A stretch of DNA of 63,888 nt, taken from positions 1 through 63,888 of the forward strand of contig FR890804.1 in assembly GCA_000433035.1 (NCBI GenBank), written 5' to 3'. The stretch is from Staphylococcus sp. CAG:324 (GTDB taxonomy: Bacteria > Bacillota_I > Bacilli_A > ML615J-28 > CAG-313). The position numbers and the translations under genes were made by a program. The notes beneath the pieces are model-generated. The model worked only from the letters and a program-made list of their open reading frames with translations. It had not been told where the DNA came from and made no database searches. Positions 1 through 7,993 of the stretch are shown here, piece after piece (the stretch's first letter is position 1; the number at the start of each line of letters is the position of its first letter).

Positions 1-64
1 TTGGTCCACACCCACTACACATTAAAACTATAAATAAACTGAAAATTAACCCTATTCTTTTCAT
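1..64 (-). CDS. lipoprotein, 5' end only (runs off the window)
   Basis: The first 21 codons of a minus-strand gene that continues beyond base 1. They encode MKRIGLIFSLFIVLMCSGCG followed by Pro. A basic start, a hydrophobic run and a Ser-Gly-Cys lipobox mark a lipoprotein signal peptide. A strong ribosome binding site (AGGAGG, about 8 bases ahead) fixes the start. The product's function cannot be judged from this fragment. Confidence 0.7.
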   Translation of the reverse strand, partial: MKRIGLIFSLFIVLMCSGCGP

Positions 65-176
65 TGCTTCCTCCTTTTATTCTTACTTTAGTGTAAAAAT
101 CGTGGATAATATATTTTCTTATTGATATTTAAATTTTATCATCCTTATTTTTTTTATTCAAATGATTTAATAAAAA

Positions 177-201
177 AGAGAACAAATTGTTTATATTCTC
201 T
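177..201 (-). terminator. intrinsic terminator
   Basis: AGAGAA pairs with TTCTCT and is followed on the minus strand by TTTTTTATT. It lies beyond the repeat that follows tRNA-Gln and ahead of the lipoprotein gene. The stretch from AATAAAAAAGAGAACAAATT is the same 20 bases as in the terminator near 34444, so the two terminators share ancestry or convergent composition. Confidence 0.5.
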
Positions 202-216
202 AATTATTCTAAATGA

Positions 217-389
217 TTCATCTTTAAAAATCAATTAAGAGTTCAAGACCTATTTAACCTAAAAATATAGCCTCGATTATGAATCCTACTTTAGACCATT
301 TTTGGACAACTCCAACAACTAAAAAAGCCCTAAAATACTTATGTTTTTTAGGACTTTAAAGGCAAAATAGCCTTTTAGGTTTTATTAAA
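217..389 (-). repeat. dispersed intergenic repeat, copy 1, at the 3' end of tRNA-Gln
   Basis: About 170 bases that recur at 53529-53696 and 53729-53911, and more divergently at 11881-12048. Shared landmarks in plus-strand order are TCAATTAAGAGTTCAAGACC, a TATAGCCTCGATTATGAATC block, CCAACAACTAAAAAAGCCCT, and two hairpins. The copy starts directly after the CCA end of tRNA-Gln when read on the minus strand. No reading frame runs through it. It could be a small mobile element, a tRNA-trailer unit, or a small RNA with twin terminators. Confidence 0.7.
321..357 (-). terminator. terminator inside repeat copy 1, probably ends the tRNA-Gln transcript
   Basis: On the minus strand AAAGTCCTAAAA pairs over 12 positions with TTTTAGGGCTTT (one G-U pair) and is followed by a T run. 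A second small hairpin, AAAGGC/GCCTTT, lies between it and the tRNA. Confidence 0.6.
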
Positions 390-464
390 TGGTAGGGTTA
401 GTAGGATTCGAACCTACGAATGACAGGGTCAGAACCTGTTGCCTTACCACTTGGCGATAACCCT
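390..464 (-). tRNA. tRNA-Gln (anticodon CTG)
   Basis: The cloverleaf closes with acceptor AGGGTTA/TAACCCT, a GTAGG-TTCGAAT-CCTAC T arm, anticodon stem ACAGG/CCTGT and loop TTCTGAC, giving anticodon CTG. CCA is encoded. A C34 glutamine tRNA reads CAG, a minor codon in so A+T-rich a genome, so a TTG partner is expected elsewhere. Confidence 0.95.
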
Positions 465-480
465 TTTATCTATAAGTAAT

Positions 481-509
481 ATTATATTACTTTTTTAGAT
501 AAATTGCAA
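481..509 (-). promoter_or_regulatory. promoter of tRNA-Gln, overlapping a long hairpin
   Basis: On the minus strand TTGCAA (504-509) is followed after 17 bases by TATAAT (481-486). The same bases form an inverted repeat, TTTATCTA/TAGATAAA outside and AAGTAATA/TATTACTT inside (465-503), which abuts the tRNA 5' end. Transcription would start only about 10 bases ahead of the mature tRNA. Confidence 0.6.
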
Positions 510-561
510 ATTTTTTATTTTAAATAATTTTAAACTATATTTTTTAAATTTTTTTAATCTA

Positions 562-1431
562 CTATCTGTGAATAGCATGAAAACACACACCAACACCATC
601 AGGTCCACAATGAGCACCAGCAGTAGGATTAACAATAACATATTCAATATTTAAATCATCACCAAATTTTTCTTTTAACATCTCACCTAAAATTTGTGCC
701 ATTTTAGGTGCATCTGTATGGCCAATAATTACACGATATTTTTTTATATCTTCTTGTAATTTTTCAACATATGATGCAAGTTTTTTCAAACTTCCCATTT
801 TACCTTTTCCTTTAGAAATAGCACTCATAACACCTTCTGAGTCAATATAAATAATAGGATGAATGCCTAATATTGTACCCATCGTTGCCGCAAAATTACT
901 AATACGTCCACTTCTTTTAAAAAACTTTAGATCATCTGCATAAAAATAAATAGCAAATTTATTCACTTCATTTTCGGCCCACTTTAAAATTTCGTCAATA
1001 TTTTTACCCTCTTTGTATAATTGTCCTATTTCTTTTAATATATTTAAACTACAAATTGTAATGCCTTTTGTATCAATTGTATAGAATTTTCCTTGTGGAT
1101 ACTTTTCTTTTAATTCTTCTATGGCTATATTCATAGCGTTGAAAGTTCCACTTAATTTTGTGGAAAAATGAACATATAAAATATCATCACCATTTCTAAA
1201 GAAAGGTTCAAAATATTCAATATATTTAGTAGGACTAACCGCACAAGTTTTTGGTATCGTTCCCTTTCTCAACATTTCATAAAATTCTTTATAATTAAAT
1301 TCTTCAAAATCCTCATATGGATAAATCACTTTATCATCAATAATATATGGCATGCTAATTAAATGATAACCATATTCTTTAGCAAGACTAGGTGTCATAT
1401 CAGTATCTGTATCTGTAAATAGTATTAACAT
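562..1431 (-). CDS. DegV family fatty-acid-binding protein
   Basis: A DegV (FakB-like) protein of 289 residues, the usual family size. DegV proteins bind a fatty acid, and in the FakAB system they present it to the fatty acid kinase FakA for phosphorylation and entry into phospholipid synthesis. The family's opening strand and Asp/Thr-rich loop (ILFTDTDTDMT) and the lipid-site motif around YVHFSTKLSGTF are visible. I chose the ATG at 1429-1431 because AAGGGAG lies just ahead of it; the upstream ATG at 1444-1446 has no ribosome binding site. It diverges from plsX, whose product also feeds acyl-phosphate into the same pathway, which supports a lipid role. No FakA gene is in the window. Confidence 0.9.
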   Translation of the reverse strand: MLILFTDTDTDMTPSLAKEYGYHLISMPYIIDDKVIYPYEDFEEFNYKEFYEMLRKGTIPKTCAVSPTKYIEYFEPFFRNGDDILYVHFSTKLSGTFNAMNIAIEELKEKYPQGKFYTIDTKGITICSLNILKEIGQLYKEGKNIDEILKWAENEVNKFAIYFYADDLKFFKRSGRISNFAATMGTILGIHPIIYIDSEGVMSAISKGKGKMGSLKKLASYVEKLQEDIKKYRVIIGHTDAPKMAQILGEMLKEKFGDDLNIEYVIVNPTAGAHCGPDGVGVCFHAIHR

Positions 1432-1512
1432 CTTTACTCCCTTCATTCATTTTTGCTATCAGCGTAATATCATATCATTTTATTGAAAGTTTGTCAATAT
1501 ACATACATAAGT

Positions 1513-1548
1513 TCAAGTCTTGACTAAAATGAAATTTAATGGTAAAAT
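1513..1548 (+). promoter_or_regulatory. plsX promoter with an overlapping small palindrome
   Basis: TTGACT (1520-1525), a 17-base spacer and TAAAAT (1543-1548) form a near-consensus promoter. The 11-base palindrome TCAAGTCTTGA (1513-1523) overlaps the -35 box and could be an operator half. It does not match the FapR operator that I know. The promoter lies inside the longer open frame that begins at 1520, which rules that upstream start out. Confidence 0.65.
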
Positions 1549-1570
1549 ATTACGAAAAGAGGTAAATGAT

Positions 1571-2590
1571 ATGATTAAAATTATTGTAGACGCTTTCGGT
1601 GGTGATAAAAGTCCAATAGTAAATATTGAAGGAGCCATTCAAGCTCTTAATGCCCTATCTGACTTGACTATTATTTTAGTTGGAGATGAAACAATTTTAA
1701 AAAAAGAGCTTGATACACGCACCTATGATGCCAACAGATTATCAATATTAGATGCAAAAGATGTCATTACTTGCGATGATAAACCTACCGAAGCAATCAA
1801 ACATAAAAAAGAAAGTTCTTTAGTAAAAGCGTTTGAATTACTAAAAAATGATGAAGAAATTGGTGCAATGGTTAGTATAGGTTCAACTGGAGCACTTCTT
1901 GCCGGAACAGTTTTAAAAATTGGTCGTATAAAAGGTGTTAAGCGTCCTGCTTTTTGTCCACTACTACCAACAATGAAAAAAGGATTTGTAGCCATTTGTG
2001 ATAGTGGCGCAAATGTAGATTGCGATCCTATTCATTTACAACAGTTCGCTATTATGGGAAGTTTATATCTAGAAAAAGCTTATAATATTTCTGCTCCTAA
2101 AGCTGCTCTTTTAAATATAGGTACGGAAGAGGAAAAAGGTGACCAACTTCATAAAGAGGCCTATCAACTTTTAAATAATACAAACACTATTAACTTTGTT
2201 GGCAATATGGAAAGTCGCGATTTATTAAGTGGGAAATATGATTTAGTTATCTGCGATGGTTTTAGTGGTAATGTTTTATTAAAATCAACCGAAGGAGCAT
2301 GTTTAGAACTTTTAAAACTTTTGAAACAAACTTTTAAAAAAAATGTAAAAACCAAAATGGGAGCTCTTCTTTTAAAAAAAGATATTATGGCAATTAAAGA
2401 TTTTATGGATTATAATAATTATGGTGGTGCAGTAGTATTAGGTGCTAAAAAAACAATTGTTAAAGGACATGGTAGTAGCAATTCAACCGCTATTTATCAA
2501 TGTATAAAGCAAGCATATATGATGGAAAAAAATAAACTTTGTGAAGCTATCGGTAATGCTATCTTTGAATTAACTAATCAAGATGATTAA
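1571..2590 (+). CDS. plsX: phosphate acyltransferase PlsX
   Basis: PlsX converts acyl-ACP and phosphate to acyl-phosphate, the donor for PlsY in phosphatidic acid synthesis at the inner face of the membrane. The protein is 339 residues, normal for the family, and opens with the typical IIVDAFGGDKSP motif. Later PlsX landmarks include SIGSTGALLAG and CDGFSGNVLLKSTEG. The ATG at 1571 sits behind AGAGGT and behind the promoter at 1520-1548, so the frame upstream of it is not used. The usual fabD/acpP neighbours are absent; the gene ends at a strong hairpin and stands alone, facing the DegV gene. Confidence 0.95.
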   Translation: MIKIIVDAFGGDKSPIVNIEGAIQALNALSDLTIILVGDETILKKELDTRTYDANRLSILDAKDVITCDDKPTEAIKHKKESSLVKAFELLKNDEEIGAMVSIGSTGALLAGTVLKIGRIKGVKRPAFCPLLPTMKKGFVAICDSGANVDCDPIHLQQFAIMGSLYLEKAYNISAPKAALLNIGTEEEKGDQLHKEAYQLLNNTNTINFVGNMESRDLLSGKYDLVICDGFSGNVLLKSTEGACLELLKLLKQTFKKNVKTKMGALLLKKDIMAIKDFMDYNNYGGAVVLGAKKTIVKGHGSSNSTAIYQCIKQAYMMEKNKLCEAIGNAIFELTNQDD

Positions 2591-2593
2591 AAT

Positions 2594-2625
2594 AAAAATA
2601 GTCTATCAGCGGATAGACTATTTTT
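2594..2625. terminator. bidirectional terminator between plsX and the DUF368 fusion gene
   Basis: A perfect 14-pair stem, AAAAATAGTCTATC/GATAGACTATTTTT, with loop AGCG. It has U-tract potential on both strands and serves both convergent genes; the TAG stop of the minus-strand gene lies inside the stem. Confidence 0.9.
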
Positions 2626-4273
2626 CATTATTACATAATTGACTAGATTCTTGTAACTTTCTTTCACTTATTTGATCAAGTTTTTCTTGCATTCTTTGTT
2701 TTAATAAAGAAGATAATTCGTTTTTAGGCATATCTTTGTATTCATCATAAGTAATGGGTTTTAAAATATGTGCCTCTGGCTCTATTCTTTTTAGTGATGA
2801 TACAGAATATACTTTATAACTATCATATAAAACAATTGGCGTAATTTTACATTTGCTATGGTATGCTGGATGCAACACACCAGTATAGAATTCTTGCAAA
2901 TGATTTCCATTATCTCCATATTTTCCTTCAATAAAGGCGATAAAACTTCTACCATTTTTTATTCTTTTAGCTACGTTTAGCATAATTTTTACTTGTGCTC
3001 TCATATCACTTTTATCAATAAATTCACCATTTAACATTTGAAACATTTCAATGTAATAATGATGAATGATTCTGCTTTTATCGGCAATAATAGTACAAGG
3101 ATAATTCATTAGGGCTGTTAAAACACATACTCCATCATATCTGCCTTGATGATTAACAATATATAAGGTAGCTTCCTTTGATAAATATTCCTGTCCAAAA
3201 GTTTTTACATGAATATTGCCAGCTTTATTTATTTTTCTTACAATTTTCATACATAATTCATATCTTTCATCAAAAGTTAAAAGATTCTTTTTTATAATAC
3301 GTTTCATTTTAAATAAATAATAAAGGGTGATTGGAAGTCTACTTATAATAGTATAGAAAAATCTAAACATATGTCTTTTTTTCATTGCTTTAATCCTAGT
3401 ATTATTTGGATCGGTTAAATGATAAATTAGCATGATTGTACCCATGGCAATTAAAAATAAAATTATCCCAATAATACATTGTGAAATTTGAAAACTATGA
3501 CTGATAAAATAATCATTTTCGAGAATACATTGTTTGATAATAACAATTGGGCTTACCGCAACAAAAGCCAAACTTGCGAATTTCATTTTAATTTCATATT
3601 TTTTAAATAATGATTTTATTAATTTTGAAAGAAGAAACACACCTATACAATAACTAATCAAATATACCCCTAAGATAATCAAATTATCTAAAATATGCGA
3701 TACTTCCCATACACTTAACAATTTAATGAAAGCATTGTAATACCCTAATGCCAATAAAACAATTGCAAAATCCATTCCTGGAATCACTAAAGTTCCTGCT
3801 GTAATTAAACCTACAATCATTAACATAATATAATCAGATAGTGGCATATTGACACTTAATTCAACTTCTTCCCCTTTGGTGACCAAAAAAGTAAAACTAA
3901 GAATGCCTATACTAACTAATAAAATAAGTAACCAATTTGATGCCTTTTTAAAATATGGTAACAAATCTTTAACCATTTTAGGTAATGATCCTATAACAAA
4001 ACCTAATATCATCAAAATAATTGCTAAAGGATATTTTTCATAAATAAAACTGATGATATTCGCACCTATTATATCACCAATAATATAACCTAAAATAAGA
4101 AAAAATAAAAATGTAAAACTTTGTTTAAAATTTTTAAAGATAGAACTAATTGCATCAATCATCTGATAATAAAGGCAAAGAATAATTGCAACTGTACTAG
4201 CAGATAGTCCAGGAATAGCAATACTAGCAAATCCAATTAGAATACCTCTAAATAAAATCGTAATTTTTTTCAT
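2618..4273 (-). CDS. DUF368 (polyprenyl-phosphate translocase family) fused to a PlsC-type acyltransferase
   Basis: A 551-residue two-part protein. Residues 1 to about 300 are a multi-span DUF368 domain with its two inverted signature loops, IPGLSAST at residues 20-27 and an IPGMDFA loop near residue 165. DUF368 proteins have been reported to recycle undecaprenyl phosphate across the membrane. Residues from about 345 onward form a lysophosphatidic-acid-acyltransferase-like domain: NHQGRYDG holds the catalytic HX4D (His375, Asp380), and FIEGKYGDNG holds the substrate-binding EG pair (Glu449, Gly450). The frame is continuous across the join, so this is a genuine fusion in this sequence. The second DUF368 loop deviates from the usual PGISGS form. 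The gene stands alone between two bidirectional terminators. Substrates of both parts are inference. Confidence 0.85.
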   Translation of the reverse strand: MKKITILFRGILIGFASIAIPGLSASTVAIILCLYYQMIDAISSIFKNFKQSFTFLFFLILGYIIGDIIGANIISFIYEKYPLAIILMILGFVIGSLPKMVKDLLPYFKKASNWLLILLVSIGILSFTFLVTKGEEVELSVNMPLSDYIMLMIVGLITAGTLVIPGMDFAIVLLALGYYNAFIKLLSVWEVSHILDNLIILGVYLISYCIGVFLLSKLIKSLFKKYEIKMKFASLAFVAVSPIVIIKQCILENDYFISHSFQISQCIIGIILFLIAMGTIMLIYHLTDPNNTRIKAMKKRHMFRFFYTIISRLPITLYYLFKMKRIIKKNLLTFDERYELCMKIVRKINKAGNIHVKTFGQEYLSKEATLYIVNHQGRYDGVCVLTALMNYPCTIIADKSRIIHHYYIEMFQMLNGEFIDKSDMRAQVKIMLNVAKRIKNGRSFIAFIEGKYGDNGNHLQEFYTGVLHPAYHSKCKITPIVLYDSYKVYSVSSLKRIEPEAHILKPITYDEYKDMPKNELSSLLKQRMQEKLDQISERKLQESSQLCNNEK

Positions 4274-4400
4274 AATATCTCTTCACTACATCTCTTTTTT
4301 ATATTTTTATATATGCAATATGATAATTATATCAAAAAAAGCATAATTTGTCTAATCATTTATTTAAAAATGATAGTAAATTTTATATAAAAAATAAAAA

Positions 4401-4434
4401 AAATTAGTAAAATCATCCCACTTTTTACTAATTT
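4401..4434. terminator. terminator downstream of the ECF S-component/kinase gene
   Basis: AAATTAGTAAAA pairs with TTTTTACTAATTT around a 9-base loop, with A and T runs on either side, so it can act in both directions. It mainly ends the minus-strand operon 6435-4443. Confidence 0.75.
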
Positions 4435-4442
4435 TTTTATTT

Positions 4443-5570
4443 TTATTCATGAATAACAATATCAGCTTGCTTTTCAATTCTATATTTATCAAAATATTGC
4501 CTTTCAAGAGGTATCCAGTTTTCTTTAAATTTTATCAATTGCGTCATTCCATCTCTATTTAAAATTCTTTCTTCTTGTTTAGTAGAAGGAGTTTTTAAAT
4601 AAATAGATAAATCATAATATTTTCCTAATATCGGGTGCATTGAATAAGCACCCTCAATAATCAATATTTTTTTATAATCTAATCTGAATTCCTCTGTTTG
4701 TTGCATTTGTTTACAATCAAATTTATGATATAAGATATGCTCATTTATATGCTCTAGTACTTCACTTTGAAGTCTTTCATAATCAATATTACAGCACAAT
4801 TGATTCAATCTTTCATCTGTTCTTAAATGAGATGGTAAGTAGAAATCATCAGTATGAATAATATTGGCATCCAATTTTTTGGCAATTTCATTAGCCAATG
4901 TCGTTTTCCCGCTTGCAGCCATCCCATCAATTGCAATAACAAGTTGATCTTGCTTTTTCATTAAGGCTTTAACTTTTTTTAGGATTTGTTTTAAACTTTT
5001 ATTTGTATAATTGACAGATAACTTTTCTAAAATTTTTGTTTGAAATAGAACTTCTAAAAGAATAGGAATAACTATGAGTTGAATGATTATACCTGGCCAA
5101 GCTGTAACAAAGCCTCCCATTAAAAACATTCGCCAAGTAAATAAATGATGATCAAATAAACCACATAACACTCTTGCTATTCCCCATACTATTCTTCCAG
5201 CAAGCATTGATGAAATAAGAATAAAATATAGTATAACAAAATGTTTGATTTTACTTTTTTTCAATAATAATTCATACAATATTCCCGTTATCAACCCATA
5301 AGTTGCAAGTTCAAAAGCCATTGAAATTCCTGTAGGATAAAATGTTGGCATTCCAAAAATAAAGCCTCTTGTAAGTGGCGTAATAAATCCAATTATAAGT
5401 CCATACCAAGGTCCTAAAATAAAGCCACACAACATCACAGGTATATGCATAGGACACAACATATTACCAATTTCAGGAATTCTTCCTGTCACCAATGGTA
5501 ATATCCAACCAAAAACTAGAAAAATAGCTGCTAAAGCCATTTTCTTTATAGTAAGAGAATTTTTATTCAT
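4443..5570 (-). CDS. ECF transporter S-component fused to a uridine-kinase-like P-loop kinase
   Basis: A 375-residue protein with two parts. Residues 1 to about 190 carry six hydrophobic segments and the ECF substrate-binding subunit pattern (LCPMHIPVMLCGFILGPWYG, then FGMPTFYPTG), the vitamin-capturing subunit of energy-coupling factor transporters. Residues about 205-375 are a P-loop kinase with Walker A GMAASGKTT, a TDDFY motif and an IIEGAYSMHP strand, as in uridine kinase and related nucleoside or vitamin kinases. A transporter joined to a kinase suggests trapping of the imported compound by phosphorylation. The substrate is unknown; a nucleoside-like vitamin is a guess. The ATG at 5568-5570 overlaps the end of the DUF362 gene by 8 bases and lacks its own ribosome binding site, so translation is probably coupled. 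A TTG at 5580-5582 is an alternative start. Confidence 0.85.
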   Translation of the reverse strand: MNKNSLTIKKMALAAIFLVFGWILPLVTGRIPEIGNMLCPMHIPVMLCGFILGPWYGLIIGFITPLTRGFIFGMPTFYPTGISMAFELATYGLITGILYELLLKKSKIKHFVILYFILISSMLAGRIVWGIARVLCGLFDHHLFTWRMFLMGGFVTAWPGIIIQLIVIPILLEVLFQTKILEKLSVNYTNKSLKQILKKVKALMKKQDQLVIAIDGMAASGKTTLANEIAKKLDANIIHTDDFYLPSHLRTDERLNQLCCNIDYERLQSEVLEHINEHILYHKFDCKQMQQTEEFRLDYKKILIIEGAYSMHPILGKYYDLSIYLKTPSTKQEERILNRDGMTQLIKFKENWIPLERQYFDKYRIEKQADIVIHE

Positions 5571-6435
5571 TAGTAATATCAATCAATTCATATGTTCTAT
5601 TACCATAACCGAGTTCACAAGCAGCCTCAATCGTATGAACGCCATTCCTTGATTCTATTCTTTCTATTAAATGTTTTTTGCCAGGATCAGTTGCTTGATA
5701 TACTAAGTCTAAGCATGCTTGATCAATTGCAACTGGATCGGTTGAAATTAAAATACCAATATCTTCCATACATGGGTCTTCTGCAACCGCACAACAATCA
5801 CAATCTACAGACATATTTTTCATAATATTCATATAAACGATTTTTCCATCAAAATAATCAACTATACTTTTTGCGGCATCAGCCATTGCTTCTAGAAAAT
5901 GATCATGATTCGCTGTCCAAATTTCATCAGGATTGCCACATCCATGAATATATGCCTTCCCATATGAAGAAGCAATGCCAATAGATAATTGTTTTAACGC
6001 TCCACCATATCCTCCCATTGGATGTCCTTTAAAATGAGAAAGAACTAACATTGAGTCATATTTAGTTAAATTTTTACCAACATAATTTTTTTGAATAATT
6101 CTTCCTTTAGGAATATCTAAAACCAAATCTGGTCCTTGTGCATCTAATAAATCTACAGTAAAATAATCAGTCCATCCATGATTTTTTAGTGTTTGTAAAT
6201 GTTTTTCAGTTGTGTTTCTAGCACCATCATATGCAGTATTGCATTCAATTACAGTACCCTTTAATTCGTTTACAATCGGTTTAAAGAAATCTGGTTTCAA
6301 AAAATTTTGATTACCAGGTTCACCAGAATGAAGTTTAATCGCAACATTTCCATTTAACCTAATTCCTAATTTATTATAAAGTTTTATTAACTCATTACCA
6401 GTTAATTTTTTTGAAAAATAAACAATTGGTTTCAT
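5563..6435 (-). CDS. DUF362 domain protein
   Basis: A 290-residue DUF362 protein, recognised by the SHFKGHPMGGYGGALKQLSIG core and a late ISTDPVAIDQACLDLV motif. The family is poorly understood; many members join a ferredoxin domain. Here the ferredoxin part is absent, but a Cys cluster (CDCC and a further Cys) near residues 212-222 could bind metal or an iron-sulfur centre. AGAAAGGA ahead of the ATG and a TATAAT box in the upstream spacer mark this as the first gene of a two-gene operon with the ECF-kinase fusion. That overlap hints at a role in the use of the same cofactor or vitamin, which is inference only. Confidence 0.85.
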   Translation of the reverse strand: MKPIVYFSKKLTGNELIKLYNKLGIRLNGNVAIKLHSGEPGNQNFLKPDFFKPIVNELKGTVIECNTAYDGARNTTEKHLQTLKNHGWTDYFTVDLLDAQGPDLVLDIPKGRIIQKNYVGKNLTKYDSMLVLSHFKGHPMGGYGGALKQLSIGIASSYGKAYIHGCGNPDEIWTANHDHFLEAMADAAKSIVDYFDGKIVYMNIMKNMSVDCDCCAVAEDPCMEDIGILISTDPVAIDQACLDLVYQATDPGKKHLIERIESRNGVHTIEAACELGYGNRTYELIDITNE

Positions 6436-6536
6436 CGCATTTCCTTTCTTATTTTTTTGATTTTATTATATTATAACAAAAAAATTGTTTTTTTCTACTA
6501 AAAAGATATAAAAATATTTATAAAAATTCTAATAAA

Positions 6537-6565
6537 TTGACAATTGAAAGGTTTATTATTATAAT
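6537..6565 (+). promoter_or_regulatory. consensus promoter of the pnuC operon
   Basis: TTGACA (6537-6542), 17 bases, TATAAT (6560-6565): a perfect match to the housekeeping consensus. The first base of the message would fall near 6572, so the leader before the ATG at 6595 is short and leaves no room for a riboswitch. Confidence 0.85.
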
Positions 6566-6594
6566 TTAATTATTAATAAATGATACGAGGCAAT

Positions 6595-7329
6595 ATGAAA
6601 AATTATCAAAATCCCTTTAAAACTTTAACTAAACTTGAATGGATGATATGGATTATTTCTTTGATAATCATTTCAATCAGTTTTCTCCTTTTTACTAACA
6701 AAAATATCATTACATTATTTGCTTCTTTAATTGGTGTAACGGCTTTAATTTTTATTGCTAAAGGAGATCCTTTAGGACAGTTTTTAACAATTATTTTTGC
6801 TATCTTTTATTCGATTATTTCCTTTAAATATAAATACTATGGGGAAATGATTACATATGTAGGCATGACCGCCCCTATTGCTTTGCTTACAACAATATCA
6901 TGGTTCAAAAATCCTTATGAAAAAGGCAAAAATGAAATAAAAGTTTCCACTATTCGTTTTACAACATTAATAATTATTCTATTTTTAACACTTATTGTCA
7001 CAATCGGATTTTATTTTATCCTAAAATATTTTAATACTAGTCATCTTTTTATAAGTACCATTTCAATTGCAACTAGTTTTTTTGCCTCCACTCTTACTTT
7101 TCTTAGATCACCATACTATGGCATTGCCTACGGAATGAATGATGTAGTACTTATTATTTTGTGGATTTTAGCAACCATAGCTGATAATTCTAATTTTCCG
7201 ATGATAATTTGCTTTATAGCCTTTTTGGTCAACGACTGCTATGGGTTTATAAATTGGCAAAAAATAAAGCATCGACAAACTATAACAACAAAGAAAGGAG
7301 AAACAATTGATGAAAGTCATTCTTATTAA
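6595..7329 (+). CDS. pnuC: nicotinamide riboside transporter PnuC family
   Basis: A 244-residue membrane protein with about seven hydrophobic segments. The core LIGVTALIFIAKGDPLGQ and the C-terminal NDCYGFINWQKIK motif are characteristic of PnuC, which lets in nicotinamide riboside or related unphosphorylated vitamins by facilitated diffusion. The ATG at 6595 is preferred to the one at 6580 because GAGG lies 5 bases ahead of it. The gene overlaps the next one by 20 bases. Related transporters PnuT and PnuX carry thiamine or riboflavin, so the substrate is probable rather than proven. Confidence 0.88.
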   Translation: MKNYQNPFKTLTKLEWMIWIISLIIISISFLLFTNKNIITLFASLIGVTALIFIAKGDPLGQFLTIIFAIFYSIISFKYKYYGEMITYVGMTAPIALLTTISWFKNPYEKGKNEIKVSTIRFTTLIIILFLTLIVTIGFYFILKYFNTSHLFISTISIATSFFASTLTFLRSPYYGIAYGMNDVVLIILWILATIADNSNFPMIICFIAFLVNDCYGFINWQKIKHRQTITTKKGETIDESHSY

Positions 7330-7930
7330 TGGTAGCCCTCATAAAGATGGCTGTACTTTTACCGCTTTAAATGAAGTAGCAAAATCACTAGAACAAAATG
7401 AAATAAAAACTGAAATTATCCATATAGGATTAGAAAACATTCGTGGTTGCATTGCTTGTCGCCATTGTTACAAAACAAATCAATGCGTGTTTCACGATTG
7501 TGTAAACGAGATAGCTAAAAAATTTGAAAAATGTGATGGACTTGTAATAGGTACACCAGTATACTATGCTTCTGTAAATGGTACCTTATTATCCTTTTTA
7601 GATAGGTTATTCTATTCAACCCATTTTGATAAAACTATGAAAGTAGGTGCATGCGTTGTGTCTGCTAGACGCGGAGGATGTAGTGCTACTTTTGATATTT
7701 TAAATAAATACTTTACCATTTCAAATATGCCCATTGTTTCTAGTCAGTATTGGAATCAAGTTCATGGTAATACACCAAATGAAGTATTAGCAGATGAGGA
7801 GGGACTTCAAACAATGAGAGTACTTGGCAATAATATGGCCTTTTTAATCAAAAGTATTGCCCTTGGTAAAGAACAGCTAGGATTACCAAAAAAAGAAAAA
7901 CATATCTATACAAATTTTTATAAATCATAA
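7310..7930 (+). CDS. flavodoxin-fold NAD(P)H-dependent FMN oxidoreductase
   Basis: A 206-residue protein of the NADPH-dependent FMN reductase/iron-sulfur flavoprotein group. The N-terminal phosphate-binding loop ILINGSPHKDGCT, the Cys-rich stretch GCIACRHCYKTNQC with a further Cys, and the GTPVYYASVNGTLLSFLDR motif are typical. The Cys set resembles that of iron-sulfur flavoproteins, so a cluster is possible. The ATG at 7310 follows AAAGGAG by 7 bases and lies inside the end of pnuC, so the two are translated from one message. A NAD-precursor importer beside an NAD(P)H flavoenzyme is a plausible functional link, not a demonstrated one. Confidence 0.85.
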   Translation: MKVILINGSPHKDGCTFTALNEVAKSLEQNEIKTEIIHIGLENIRGCIACRHCYKTNQCVFHDCVNEIAKKFEKCDGLVIGTPVYYASVNGTLLSFLDRLFYSTHFDKTMKVGACVVSARRGGCSATFDILNKYFTISNMPIVSSQYWNQVHGNTPNEVLADEEGLQTMRVLGNNMAFLIKSIALGKEQLGLPKKEKHIYTNFYKS

Positions 7931-7983
7931 ATAAAACGTCTATTATAAAAGTGATCCACACCACTTTAAATAGACGTTTTTAT
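7931..7983. terminator. bidirectional terminator between convergent genes
   Basis: ATAAAACGTCTATT pairs with AATAGACGTTTTTAT, with an inner AAAGTG/CACTTT stem. It ends the pnuC operon and the minus-strand exonuclease gene. Confidence 0.8.
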
Positions 7984-7993
7984 TATTCAATTT

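Noticed and set aside
1520..1570. Upstream start of plsX giving a longer protein
   Set aside because: The extra codons cover the promoter, and the conserved PlsX N-terminus begins at the ATG at 1571.
6436..6594. Riboswitch ahead of pnuC
   Set aside because: The consensus promoter at 6537-6565 leaves a leader of only about 20 bases.
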